From assembly GCA_934168245.1 (NCBI GenBank), contig CAKPMY010000009.1, positions 1-64,000 on the forward strand: a stretch of DNA of 64,000 nt, in the 5' to 3' direction. The position numbers and the translations under genes are program-made. Positions 1-8,174 of this stretch are shown piece after piece. The notes beneath the pieces are model-generated. The model had not been told where the DNA came from. It worked only from the letters and a program-made list of their open reading frames with translations, and did no database searches. This DNA comes from an uncultured Bacilli bacterium. Lineage in GTDB: Bacteria; Bacillota_I; Bacilli_A; RF39; UBA660. Positions within the stretch are counted from its first letter, which is position 1, and every line of letters begins with the position of its first letter.

Positions 1-30
1 TATTTTATCTTCGTAAGTTAATTTTGACAT
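1..30 (-). CDS. IS-family transposase, N-terminal fragment cut by the window edge
   Basis: Reading leftwards from base 30 gives ATG and the ten residues MSKLTYEDKI before the window ends. From memory, this matches the start of small helix-turn-helix proteins of IS3/IS150-type elements in Firmicutes. A GAGG ribosome site lies 5 to 10 bases upstream, inside a hairpin at 36-69. In B. subtilis soj and spo0J follow noc, so an insertion here may separate noc from them. Only ten codons are visible, so the call is tentative. Confidence 0.35.
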   Translation of the reverse strand, partial: MSKLTYEDKI

Positions 31-35
31 ATAAA

Positions 36-69
36 AACCTCGTTTCTCTTATGTCCAAGAAACGGGGTT
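36..69 (-). terminator. Hairpin over the ribosome site of the edge ORF, possible noc terminator
   Basis: Bases 36-47 and 58-69 form a 12-base stem with one mismatch and a 10-base loop. On the minus strand the stem is followed by a short U-rich run just before the ATG at 30, and the GAGG of the edge ORF is in the 3' arm. It could terminate noc transcription. It could also hide the ribosome site in read-through RNA, as known for several IS elements. Confidence 0.45.
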
Positions 70-203
70 CATATCATGTAGTCTTATCTACTTTTTGTTT
101 CTTATTTATATTCTTGTTGTGGTTTACTAGTTGGCATTTTTATTTTATTTATTCACTAATAATGACGTGAAGTAATATTTAACTCCGGTTACTGGTTTAT
201 ATT

Positions 204-1523
204 TTATTTATCAACTTTAATTATTACTTGATATGCTGTATCAAAATTCATTTCATCAAATGTTACTTTTGCTCCATGAGATTCAATATCTTTGACTACT
301 TCTCTAATTTTATTAATTACATCGTCGATGTTATAGTTAGAATTAGTTGGTTCTTGTTGTACTGGAGCAGGAATATTTAAGATACTTACTTGGTTGGTAG
401 CAGCAGGCTGAGCCATATTTTGGGATATATCTGGTACTTTAACATTTGGAATCTTAAAGTAATCTTTTGGTACATCTTCTGGTTGTTCACCTTTAACTAT
501 TGCCTCGGCTGGTGTTAAATAATTTTCCTGTGGTTTCTTAGATATTGGTGATGTATAAGCACCTGGTGTACTTTGAATATTTAATAGACTGTCTAAATCT
601 GCTTGTGGTTCGTTTGTATTTGGTTTTATATCCATAGCATTTTCCTTTATTGTACTAACATCTACTGGTTGTACTTCTACTTGATTATAATATGAGTCTT
701 TAGGCTCTTCGATTTCTTCTTTATCTATTTCTCCATAATTAATAAATCTTTGTTGTGGCATCTCTTCACCGTCTGGTGGAACAATTCTAACTTGTCCATA
801 TAGAGATTTATCTTCAGGCATCTCTGTTGTTGGAGCAATTGGTGTTTCATTAACAAAAGTATTTTTTGAGAATGGAATGTTATCCATTTGATTTTCTGGA
901 GCCTTTTCTTTTGGAGGATTGATCTTAGCAATTTCTTCTTCTAATGACCTAACGGACATTTTATTATTTATTACTTTTTTCAACATGTCTTTTTGTTGTT
1001 TGGCATCAGGCAGATTTAGTAGTGTTCTGGCATGTCTTTCTGAAATTTGTTCTTTTAATAGAGCATCTTGTACTTCATCTGGTAAGGCTAATAGACGAAT
1101 CTTGTTAGCGATAGATGACTGGCTCTTACCCATAGTCTTAGCAAGTTCATCTTGAGTCATTTGATCTATTTCTAGAATTTTTTGATAAGTCCTTGCTTCT
1201 TCTATTGGATTTAGATTTTTACGTTGTAAATTTTCAAGTAAGGCTACTTTAGAACTCTCTTTATCATCTAGGTTTCTGATGATGGCAGGAATTTTAGTCA
1301 TACCTGCTAAAGCAGAGGCTTTATATCTTCTTTCTCCGGCTATTATTTCATATTTACCATTTACACTACGAACAATAATTGGTTGAATTACACCATGTTC
1401 TTTTATAGAAACTGCCAACTCTTTAAGGGCTTTTTCGTCAAAAATTTCTCTTGGTTGAAAACGATTTGGAATTATGTCGTCTAGGTATAGGTAAACAACT
1501 TCATCTTTAGTTTCTGTATTCAT
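204..1523 (-). CDS. noc: Nucleoid occlusion protein Noc (ParB family), with long linker
   Basis: ParB-family CTPase that binds NBS DNA sites and, in B. subtilis, keeps the division septum away from the nucleoid. Residues about 11-120 are the ParB N-terminal domain with the CTP-binding motif GERRYKAS (63-70). The helix-turn-helix is at about 122-150. The motifs PNRFQPR, ANKIRLL and ERHAR, the C-terminal domain (about 390-439) and the place directly after rsmG fit Noc better than Spo0J. At 439 residues it is far longer than usual (about 280). The excess is a Pro/Gln/Glu-rich, probably disordered stretch at about 205-385. Only some 13 residues precede the ParB fold, so the N-terminal amphipathic membrane helix of B. 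subtilis Noc is missing; an in-frame stop upstream rules out a longer start. GAGGGG precedes the ATG. Confidence 0.85.
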   Translation of the reverse strand: MNTETKDEVVYLYLDDIIPNRFQPREIFDEKALKELAVSIKEHGVIQPIIVRSVNGKYEIIAGERRYKASALAGMTKIPAIIRNLDDKESSKVALLENLQRKNLNPIEEARTYQKILEIDQMTQDELAKTMGKSQSSIANKIRLLALPDEVQDALLKEQISERHARTLLNLPDAKQQKDMLKKVINNKMSVRSLEEEIAKINPPKEKAPENQMDNIPFSKNTFVNETPIAPTTEMPEDKSLYGQVRIVPPDGEEMPQQRFINYGEIDKEEIEEPKDSYYNQVEVQPVDVSTIKENAMDIKPNTNEPQADLDSLLNIQSTPGAYTSPISKKPQENYLTPAEAIVKGEQPEDVPKDYFKIPNVKVPDISQNMAQPAATNQVSILNIPAPVQQEPTNSNYNIDDVINKIREVVKDIESHGAKVTFDEMNFDTAYQVIIKVDK

Positions 1524-1556
1524 TTTAATCCCCTCGCTTTATTCTTATTCTATTTT

Positions 1557-1585
1557 ATTATAAACTAATTTGATAAATCTTTCAA
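1557..1585 (-). promoter_or_regulatory. Sigma-A promoter of noc
   Basis: On the minus strand a -35 TTGAAA (1585-1580) and a perfect -10 TATAAT (1562-1557) are 17 bases apart. This places the start of transcription about 25 bases before the noc ATG. Noc can therefore be expressed apart from the mnmE-mnmG-rsmG operon. Confidence 0.75.
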
Positions 1586-1700
1586 TATGTATTTTTTAGA
1601 GAAAAAAATCATATCATTGTAACCGTAAAATGGTATTACAAAGATATGCTTTTTAATTTGTTTGATAATTATATACAGATTACATCTTTATTTATATTGA

Positions 1701-2336
1701 TTATTTATTTTGGATTACGATAAGACTTCGTTGGCTGTTTTCATAGGGAAGTTGGAATTCTTCTATTTTTTCTATTTGGTATTTAGCAGAAATCTTTTTT
1801 TCAACTGATTCTGTTAATTCTTCGGTAATGTTACCTTTCATAGCAATGAAAACACCGTTTCTTTTGACTAAGTGCATTGTGTAGCCTAATAGTTTTTCAA
1901 TATTAGCAACGGCCCTTGCTGTTACGACGTCATATTTTTCTTTTAAATCTTCGCCACGAACATGGATTGCTTCGATGTCTTTTAGGCCTAAGTCTTTGAT
2001 AACTTCATTTAGATAATTTACTCTTTTTTGAAGAGCATCTACTAGAGTTATTTTTAGGTTGGGATAGGCTATTTTTAGAACTATTCCTGGAAAGCCAGCG
2101 CCAGTACCTATATCACATAAAGTTTCTTTTTCTTTTAAATTTACGACTTTTGCTAAAGTTAGGCTATCATAAAAGTGCTTTAAATAGACATCTTCTTTGG
2201 AAGTTATTCTGGTTAGATTTATTTTTTCATTCCAAGAAATTAATAATTGGTAAAATTGTTCTAGTTGATTTTGTTGTGTTTCTGTTAAATTTATACCTAA
2301 TTTTTCTAATTCAATTATAAATTGTTCTTTTGTCAT
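1701..2336 (-). CDS. rsmG: 16S rRNA (guanine-527 N7)-methyltransferase RsmG
   Basis: Methylates N7 of G527 in 16S rRNA using S-adenosylmethionine; loss gives low-level streptomycin resistance in other bacteria. The SAM-binding motif I, DIGTGAGFPG, is at about residues 71-80, followed by the acidic loop in LVDALQKRV. The length of 211 residues is normal. It follows mnmG by 65 bases on the same strand, as in most Bacilli. AGGA stands 7 bases before the ATG. No terminator is obvious between it and noc, but noc also has its own promoter. Confidence 0.95.
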   Translation of the reverse strand: MTKEQFIIELEKLGINLTETQQNQLEQFYQLLISWNEKINLTRITSKEDVYLKHFYDSLTLAKVVNLKEKETLCDIGTGAGFPGIVLKIAYPNLKITLVDALQKRVNYLNEVIKDLGLKDIEAIHVRGEDLKEKYDVVTARAVANIEKLLGYTMHLVKRNGVFIAMKGNITEELTESVEKKISAKYQIEKIEEFQLPYENSQRSLIVIQNK

Positions 2337-2401
2337 ATTCTTTTCCTATTCTTTTTTATTCTTCTGGTTTAGTAGTTTCAGATTGAGTAGTTTTTTTATT
2401 T

Positions 2402-4258
2402 TTATTTTCCAATTCTTCTTAAATATACCATTAAAATTGAAATATCTGCTGGATTGACACCGGATATTCTTGATGCTTGACCTAGAGTTGTTGGTTTTAT
2501 GTCATTTAATTTTTGACGGGCCTCACTCGCTAAATTAGGTATATCATTGTAGGCTAGTGTTTCTGGTATTAGTTTTTCTTCTAAAGACAGCATTTTTTCG
2601 GCTTCTTTATTGGCTTTGTTGATGTAACCTTCATATTTAATATTTATTTCTACTTGTTCTTTTACTTCTTTTGAGTAAGGTAGTTCTACAAAGTGCTCTA
2701 ATTGATCTATTTTTACTTCTGGTCTTTTTAATAAATCATATAATGAGATTCCGTCTTTTAATACTGGGGTGTTTATTTCTTCTAAATAGTTGTTTGTGGC
2801 TTGTTTTGGTGTGATTCTCGTTGTTTCTAGTAAGTTAAACAATTCTGATATATCTTTTAGTTTTTGATTGAACAGTTCATATTTTTCTTCATTGATTAGC
2901 CCTACTTCATGACCATATTTTCTTAATCTTATGTCGGCATTGTCATGTCTTAGTAATAGTCTATATTCGGCACGAGATGTTAATAAACGATATGGGTCTT
3001 TTACTCCTTTTGTTACTAAGTCATCTATTAAAACACCAATGTATGATTCATTTCTTTTTAAAATTAATGGTTCTTTGCCTTCTAGTTTTAAAGCAGCATT
3101 TATTCCGGCTATTAATCCTTGACCAGCAGCCTCTTCATAACCTGAGGTACCATTTATTTGACCGGCAGTAAACAAGCCAGATATTAATTTTGTCTCGAGA
3201 GATCTTTTTAATTGTGTTGGATCGATAGCATCATATTCTATGGCATAAGCATATTTTAGAATTTTAGCAGTTTCTAAGCCTGGTAGACTATGAACCATTT
3301 CTTCTTGAATATTGTGTGGCATACTTGTTGAAAATCCTTGTAAATAAATGTCATCATAGTAGATACTTTCTGGTTCTAGGAATAATTGATGTCTTTCTTT
3401 ATCACTAAATCTTACTACTTTGTCTTCTATTGATGGACAATATCTTGGCCCTACCCCTTCTACATAACCACCATACATGCTGGACTCTTTTAAGTGTGCT
3501 TTGATTATTTCATGGGTGGTTGGAGTTGTATAAATTAAGTGACATGGTACTTGATTTTTATAGTCATAGTATAGTTTGTTGTCAAATGAAAATGTTAATG
3601 GTTCGTCATCGCCTTGTTCTAGAGATGTTTTACTATAATCTATGGAATCTTTTGCTATTCGTGGAGGTGTACCTGTTTTTAAACGTAAAATTTTGAAACC
3701 TAGTTCTTTTAAACGTGTACTTAAAAATTTAGATTCTTTTTCTCCATGTGGACCTGCTGAATGCTTACTTGAACCGGCTAGAATTACTGAACGTAAATAT
3801 GTTCCTGTTGTTAGTATAACGGCATCTGATAAAATTTCTGTTCCATCGGCTAGGATTACACCTTTTACTGTGTTGTTTTCTACTATTAGATTTTCGACCA
3901 TGGCTTCTTTTATTTCTAGATTTTTTTCTTGTTCTAGGGTTTTAACCATTTCTTTTGGATATGTTATTTTATCTGCTTGAGCACGTAAGGCTTGAACTGC
4001 TGGACCCTTTTTTGTATTTAGCATTTTTAATTGTAAGGTACCTTTATCAGCATTTCTTCCCATTTCTCCACCTAGAGCATCTATTTCACGAACTACTATT
4101 CCTTTTGCTGGTCCTCCTATTGATGGATTACATGGCATATCGGCTATGTTTTTTTTGTTTCCTGTGATTAAAAGAGTTTTATGACCTATACGCGCTGCTG
4201 CTAAAGAGGCTTCACAGCCGGCATGTCCTGCTCCTACTACTATTATTTCATATTTCAT
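2402..4258 (-). CDS. mnmG: tRNA uridine-34 carboxymethylaminomethyl modification enzyme MnmG (GidA)
   Basis: FAD-dependent partner of MnmE; together they install the cmnm5 group on the wobble uridine of tRNAs that read split codon boxes. The N-terminal dinucleotide-binding motif [12 protein letters not shown] is at residues 6-17, and the family signature [10 protein letters not shown] follows at about 45. The length (618 residues) is normal. I chose the ATG at 4258 because AGGAAG lies 8 bases before it; a GTG three codons upstream overlaps that ribosome site. It follows mnmE by 12 bases and is surely co-transcribed with it. Confidence 0.96.
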   Translation of the reverse strand: MKYEIIVVGAGHAGCEASLAAARIGHKTLLITGNKKNIADMPCNPSIGGPAKGIVVREIDALGGEMGRNADKGTLQLKMLNTKKGPAVQALRAQADKITYPKEMVKTLEQEKNLEIKEAMVENLIVENNTVKGVILADGTEILSDAVILTTGTYLRSVILAGSSKHSAGPHGEKESKFLSTRLKELGFKILRLKTGTPPRIAKDSIDYSKTSLEQGDDEPLTFSFDNKLYYDYKNQVPCHLIYTTPTTHEIIKAHLKESSMYGGYVEGVGPRYCPSIEDKVVRFSDKERHQLFLEPESIYYDDIYLQGFSTSMPHNIQEEMVHSLPGLETAKILKYAYAIEYDAIDPTQLKRSLETKLISGLFTAGQINGTSGYEEAAGQGLIAGINAALKLEGKEPLILKRNESYIGVLIDDLVTKGVKDPYRLLTSRAEYRLLLRHDNADIRLRKYGHEVGLINEEKYELFNQKLKDISELFNLLETTRITPKQATNNYLEEINTPVLKDGISLYDLLKRPEVKIDQLEHFVELPYSKEVKEQVEINIKYEGYINKANKEAEKMLSLEEKLIPETLAYNDIPNLASEARQKLNDIKPTTLGQASRISGVNPADISILMVYLRRIGK

Positions 4259-4270
4259 GTTATTCACTTC

Positions 4271-5623
4271 CTATTTTCCTACACAGAAATGCTCAAATAA
4301 GTTATCTATTATTTCATCACTGTACGTTATACCTATTATTTCTCCTAGTAAGTCAAAACAATCTTTTAAATCTATTTCTACCATATCGATTGGTAAATCA
4401 TTTTTTAGAGATGTTTCTGCTGATAGTAGACTTTGGTAGGCTTTTGTTGCTAAATCTAGTTGTCTACTATTGCTTAGGTAAGTATAATCTTTTGATTTTA
4501 ATTCTTCTAAATTAAACATTTCTATTATTTTATTTTTTAAGGCTTTTATGCCGTTTTCGGTTGTTGTATTTGTTTCAATGACATTTTCTAAGTCTTTCGG
4601 TAAGTCTATTTTTCGTTGTAAATCATTTTTATTTACGACGATTATTCTTTGTTTGTCTTTGGTTGCTTTTAATATTTCTTTGTCATTGTCTGTTAGAGGT
4701 TCATTACTATTTAGAACTACTATTATTAAGTCGGCACTATCAATAGCATTTAAACTTCTTTCTACACCAATTTTTTCTACGACATCAGTTGTTTCTCTGA
4801 TACCTGCTGTATCAATAAAATTTATTAGGATTCCTTCTAAGTAAGTTTCTCCTTCTACTATGTCTCTCGTTGTACCGGCTATATCTGTTACTATGGCTTT
4901 ATCTTGATTTAGTAGTCGGTTTAGAATACTACTTTTCCCGACGTTTGGTTTTCCTAGTATGACAACGTTTAGGCCGTTTTTGATTATCTTGGTATTTTGC
5001 GACTCTTTGATTAATTCTTGAAGGGAGTCTTTCATGCGAGTTATTTCTGTTTTTATTTTTTCTTTGGTTACTACTTCAATATCGTAGTATTCTGGATAGT
5101 CAATATTTACTTCTATTGAGGAAAGTAATTGTTTTAAGCTATCTCTAAAGGATTCTATTAGTTTTGATAAGGAACCTTTTAATTGTGAAAGGGCTATTTT
5201 TTTGGCTTCTGTACTTTTACTTTCAATTATATCCATTACGGCTTCACTTTCTACTAGGTCTATTCTTCCGTTTAAAAATGCTCGTTTAGTGAATTCGCCT
5301 GGTTCTGCTAATCTAGCACCATTACTTAGCATTGTTTCTAGTATTTGTTTGGTTGGGATTATTCCTCCGTGACAATTTATTTCTACAACATCTTCGGTTG
5401 TAAAGGTTTTAGGAGATTTCATTATAGATACTAAAACTTCATCAATTACTTCGTCGTTATTTATAATGTAACCATAATTTATAGTATGGGACTGGGCTTT
5501 AGTTAGGTCTTTTCCTTTAAAACTTTTATTTACTATTTCGATGGCTTCTTTACCTGACAATCTTATTATTGATATTGCCCCTACTCCTATAGCTGTTGAG
5601 ATTGCTACTATTGTATCTTCCAT
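4271..5623 (-). CDS. mnmE: tRNA modification GTPase MnmE (TrmE)
   Basis: Potassium-activated GTPase that works with MnmG in wobble-uridine modification. An N-terminal tetrahydrofolate-binding domain (about 1-115) is followed by helical parts enclosing a G domain. The G domain shows GKPNVGKSS (P-loop), AGTTRD (switch), DTAG and NKND. The C-terminus is FCVGK, the conserved Cys-containing tail (C[IV]GK) needed for catalysis. GGAGGG precedes the ATG at 5623, so upstream in-frame codons are not used. It heads the operon mnmE-mnmG-rsmG and has its own promoter just upstream. Confidence 0.96.
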   Translation of the reverse strand: MEDTIVAISTAIGVGAISIIRLSGKEAIEIVNKSFKGKDLTKAQSHTINYGYIINNDEVIDEVLVSIMKSPKTFTTEDVVEINCHGGIIPTKQILETMLSNGARLAEPGEFTKRAFLNGRIDLVESEAVMDIIESKSTEAKKIALSQLKGSLSKLIESFRDSLKQLLSSIEVNIDYPEYYDIEVVTKEKIKTEITRMKDSLQELIKESQNTKIIKNGLNVVILGKPNVGKSSILNRLLNQDKAIVTDIAGTTRDIVEGETYLEGILINFIDTAGIRETTDVVEKIGVERSLNAIDSADLIIVVLNSNEPLTDNDKEILKATKDKQRIIVVNKNDLQRKIDLPKDLENVIETNTTTENGIKALKNKIIEMFNLEELKSKDYTYLSNSRQLDLATKAYQSLLSAETSLKNDLPIDMVEIDLKDCFDLLGEIIGITYSDEIIDNLFEHFCVGK

Positions 5624-5647
5624 GATATCCCTCCTTTTTCTTCGTAT

Positions 5648-5656
5648 ATTATAGCA
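5648..5656 (-). promoter_or_regulatory. Extended -10 promoter of mnmE
   Basis: The minus strand reads TGCTATAAT (5656-5648), an extended -10 element, 25 bases before the mnmE start. No good -35 is seen; that position falls in the U-tract of the jag terminator. Confidence 0.6.
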
Positions 5657-5667
5657 CATTTATGAAA

Positions 5668-5692
5668 GAAAAAAAGAAGAATTTACTCTTCT
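5668..5692 (-). terminator. Weak intrinsic terminator at the end of jag
   Basis: AGAAGA (5692-5687) pairs with TCTTCT (5680-5675) over a 6-base loop, followed by a run of seven U. The jag stop codon is inside it. The stem is short and AU-rich, so termination may be partial. Confidence 0.45.
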
Positions 5693-6297
5693 CTTGGTTT
5701 TATTACTACATAACGATTTGGTTCTTCGCCTTCGCTTTCTGTGTAAACCCTTTTGTTGTTTGTTAAAGCATTATGTATAATTCTTCTTTCATATGAGTTC
5801 ATTGAATCTAGTTTTGCTTCTACTTTTGTTGTTGCTACTTCTCTAGCTATTCTTCTTGCTAAGGATTCTAATGATTTTTCTCTTTTTTCTTTATAGGAAT
5901 TGATATCTATTGTAAATTTGAAATTTCTTCCTAATTCGTTAAGTAAGTGTTGACTTGTAAGTATTGATAAGGCTTTTAAATTTTTACCATTTTTTCCTAT
6001 TAATAAGGCATCATTATCTGAATATATTGTATATGTTGGTACTTCTTCTTTATTTTTTATTTCTATATTTGAAGTAAAGCCTAGGTCTTTTAAAAGTTTT
6101 TGAAGATATTCTTTTATATATCTTACTACTTCTCTTCTTTCTATTACTTCTATTTCTACTTTCTTACTTTTAAATAACCCACCTTTTATTTCTTCTAGTT
6201 CTTTTATTATTAGGTTGTCTTGTGTTTCTTGTAAATCTATTGTTGCATTTGATATTGCTTCTTCTTTTGTTTTTCCTGTGTATCTATGCTTTTCCAT
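5683..6297 (-). CDS. khpB: RNA-binding protein Jag/KhpB (KH and R3H domains)
   Basis: RNA-binding protein that with KhpA affects cell elongation and division in Gram-positive bacteria. A Jag N-terminal domain (about 1-50) is followed by a KH domain with the loop IGKNGKNL (about residues 107-114). A C-terminal R3H domain (about 145-204) contains ERRIIHNAL, with the Arg and His of the R3H signature. Its ATG lies 14 bases inside the end of yidC, so the two are translationally coupled. Length 204 residues, typical. Confidence 0.93.
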   Translation of the reverse strand: MEKHRYTGKTKEEAISNATIDLQETQDNLIIKELEEIKGGLFKSKKVEIEVIERREVVRYIKEYLQKLLKDLGFTSNIEIKNKEEVPTYTIYSDNDALLIGKNGKNLKALSILTSQHLLNELGRNFKFTIDINSYKEKREKSLESLARRIAREVATTKVEAKLDSMNSYERRIIHNALTNNKRVYTESEGEEPNRYVVIKPREE

Positions 6298-7231
6298 TTA
6301 CTTCTTTACTCCTTTTAACAATAATATTTTGAACTATTGTGAATACATTTGATGTTACCCAATATATACCTAAGCCTGATGGCATAAATATACCTGTTAA
6401 TAATAGCATTACTGTCATCATTGTAGGCATCATCTTCATTGTTGAATCTGACATGTTTGCTGATGAATTCATCTTTAATGAGTAATAAGTTGTTCCACCT
6501 ATTAAGATTATTAATAAGCCATATGCTAACCAACTACTTGTTGCAATTCCTACTGATGGTGTTGTTCCTAGTTGTAATGTTAAGAATTTATCTTCAAAAA
6601 TGGCTGGTGTTCTTTGTACGGCTTCGAAGAATGCTATAAATAATGGTAATTGTAAGAATGAGAATAAGCATCCTGCCATTGGATTAATATTATATTTTTT
6701 ATAGATTGCAAGCATTTCTTGTTGTTGTCTCATCATTGATTCTGTATCTGTTTTATCTTTATATTTTTTTGTTAATCTGTCTAACTCTGGTTGTGCCTTT
6801 TTTATTAATTCTGATTGCATAGCAGTTTTTTTAGTTACTGGATATGCAATTAATCTGATTATTAATGTTAGTATTATTAATGAGATTGCATAATTTCCAA
6901 TGTTTTTACCGAAGAATATTAGAACGAATGCTAATGGTTTAACAAAAAGGCTTGTCCATAATCCTTCATATTTACCGGAATTAATTTTAAAATCTTCACA
7001 TTTTGGAAGTTTATCTACTTTTACTCCGTTTTCATTATATAACTTAATTGTTTCTTTATTTGTTGGCTGACAGATAATGTTTTTTGTTAGGTTTTGGCCA
7101 GTTTCTGTATTTCTTACGGCTTTTTTATCTTTATCTGTTAGTGTTGTTGTACAGCCTGTTGTTATTAATAGTAAGGCTATTATTAAAATTAATTTGATTT
7201 TTGTATTTGTTTTACTCTTTTTTCTATTCAT
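6284..7231 (-). CDS. yidC: Membrane protein insertase YidC (SpoIIIJ/OxaA type)
   Basis: Inserts and folds membrane proteins, alone or with SecYEG. A lipoprotein signal peptide ends in the lipobox LITTGC, with Cys27 as the first mature residue. Several membrane segments follow. The cytoplasmic hairpin begins KTAMQSELIKKAQPELDRL, as in the family. The ATG at 7231 is preferred: AUAGGA stands about 8 bases before it, whereas an earlier in-frame ATG at 7249 abuts its ribosome site and overlaps rnpA. In spore formers this protein also serves engulfed forespores (SpoIIIJ). The place between rnpA and jag is standard. Confidence 0.95.
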   Translation of the reverse strand: MNRKKSKTNTKIKLILIIALLLITTGCTTTLTDKDKKAVRNTETGQNLTKNIICQPTNKETIKLYNENGVKVDKLPKCEDFKINSGKYEGLWTSLFVKPLAFVLIFFGKNIGNYAISLIILTLIIRLIAYPVTKKTAMQSELIKKAQPELDRLTKKYKDKTDTESMMRQQQEMLAIYKKYNINPMAGCLFSFLQLPLFIAFFEAVQRTPAIFEDKFLTLQLGTTPSVGIATSSWLAYGLLIILIGGTTYYSLKMNSSANMSDSTMKMMPTMMTVMLLLTGIFMPSGLGIYWVTSNVFTIVQNIIVKRSKEVNGKA

Positions 7232-7241
7232 TTTATTTGTC

Positions 7242-7577
7242 CTATACATCCTTTCTAATATTATTAATAAGTGCTATGTAGTCTTTTTCTAGGTCATGAT
7301 ATTCTTTGTCTTTAGCACTTCCTCTTAATATTATAATATAATCTTGGTGATTTATATAGTTTTTTTTGTAATTATCAATGATTGCTCTAATTTTTCTTTT
7401 GTATTTGTTACGATATACGGCATTGCCTAGTTTTTTACCTACTGAGATTCCATAACGATTATATGGCAAATCGTTATCTGAATAATATATTATGAAACTT
7501 TTATTTTTGGCTAGTTTTCCTGTCTTTATTATTTTTTCAAAATCTCTAGCATTTTTTACTATATATAGTTTTCTCAT
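7242..7577 (-). CDS. rnpA: Ribonuclease P protein component RnpA
   Basis: Protein subunit of RNase P, which trims the 5' ends of tRNA precursors. The conserved RNR motif appears as RNKYKRKIR near the middle, and GISVGKKLGNAV precedes it as in the family. 111 residues, normal. The ATG at 7577 has AGGTGA about 6 bases upstream; a GTG three codons earlier lies inside that ribosome site. A hairpin terminator separates it from rpmH upstream, so its level is probably set below that of L34. Confidence 0.94.
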   Translation of the reverse strand: MRKLYIVKNARDFEKIIKTGKLAKNKSFIIYYSDNDLPYNRYGISVGKKLGNAVYRNKYKRKIRAIIDNYKKNYINHQDYIIILRGSAKDKEYHDLEKDYIALINNIRKDV

Positions 7578-7606
7578 GCCTCTCACCTACTTCATTTTAT
7601 AATAAG

Positions 7607-7637
7607 AGTAAAAAAACCACTGTTTGGATAGTGGCTT
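7607..7637 (-). terminator. Terminator or attenuator between rpmH and rnpA
   Basis: On the minus strand an 8-pair stem (7637-7630 with 7621-7614, one G-U) is followed by seven U. It overlaps the rpmH stop codon. As rnpA has no strong promoter of its own, this probably lowers rnpA output relative to rpmH. Confidence 0.7.
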
Positions 7638-7758
7638 ATTTGCAAAGCAACTTACGTCCTTTGCGACGACGACGATTTAAAATATTTGTTTTCTTACGTG
7701 CAAAAAAGCCTAATCTTTTTGCTTTTTTACGATTATTTGGTTGATATGTTCTTTTCAT
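7636..7758 (-). CDS. rpmH: 50S ribosomal protein L34
   Basis: Small, highly basic protein of the large ribosomal subunit. The N-terminus MKRTYQPNNRKKAKRLGF is diagnostic. At 40 residues it is a little shorter than the usual 44 and ends KGRKLLCK. GGAGG stands 8 bases before the ATG at 7758. It is the first gene transcribed leftwards from the origin and has a strong promoter (7789-7818). Confidence 0.96.
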   Translation of the reverse strand: MKRTYQPNNRKKAKRLGFFARKKTNILNRRRRKGRKLLCK

Positions 7759-7788
7759 TTGCTCCACCTCCAGACATAAATCTACCCT

Positions 7789-7818
7789 ATTATAATAAAT
7801 CTTTGGTTTATTTGTCAA
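7789..7818 (-). promoter_or_regulatory. Strong sigma-A promoter of rpmH
   Basis: Perfect -35 TTGACA (7818-7813) and perfect -10 TATAAT (7794-7789) on the minus strand, 18 bases apart, about 30 bases before the rpmH start. Confidence 0.85.
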
Positions 7819-7905
7819 CAAAAAGTGGATGATTTTCTTTTATAGAAAGTTTTTGAATTTTATTTTTATTGGGATTTTGGTTTGATTTTTATAGTTTGAA
7901 TATTT

Positions 7906-8078
7906 TTATACACAGATTTTGTGGATTTATTGAGTGTATTTTTCAAGTTTTAAACAATTTCCACAAGGTTGTGGAATGTAAAAATAAGACCTGTGAATTA
8001 AAATTTGTGGAAAATGTGGAAAAGTCAAAAATTGCATTTAATATCAATGGTTTGATTTGTGGATAAAATTGTGGATTA
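7906..8078. other. oriC: Left half of oriC: DnaA-box cluster upstream of dnaA
   Basis: Boxes seen: TTATACACA at 7906-7914 (plus); TGTGGATAA at 8058-8066 (minus, perfect consensus); and one-mismatch boxes at 8006-8014, 8015-8023 and 8070-8078 (minus). Weaker copies lie at 7920, 7957 and 7970. The spacer between rpmH and dnaA is non-coding and AT-rich. Gene strand switches here from minus to plus, as expected at a bidirectional origin. The cluster probably also autoregulates dnaA. Confidence 0.88.
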
Positions 8079-8079
8079 G

Positions 8080-8107
8080 TTGTTGAAAAAAATTTTTGTA
8101 ATAAAAT
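8080..8107 (+). promoter_or_regulatory. Candidate dnaA promoter
   Basis: TTGTTG (8080-8085) and TAAAAT (8102-8107), 16 bases apart, directly after the last DnaA box. Binding of DnaA to that box would be placed to repress it. Confidence 0.4.
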
Positions 8108-8174
8108 GGTTTCTTTTTTTCACAATTTAATGTACACTATTCGTAGTTTATTTATCTTGTGGGGAGATGGTGGA

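Noticed and set aside
77..203. Further gene or terminator between noc and the left hairpin
   Set aside because: No frame with a ribosome site and no convincing stem with a U-run was seen.
204..1523. Calling this ParB-family gene chromosomal spo0J/parB
   Set aside because: PNRFQPR, ANKIRLL, ERHAR, the C-terminal domain and the position directly after rsmG fit Noc. No parA is visible beside it. True ParB is expected elsewhere because parS sites are present.
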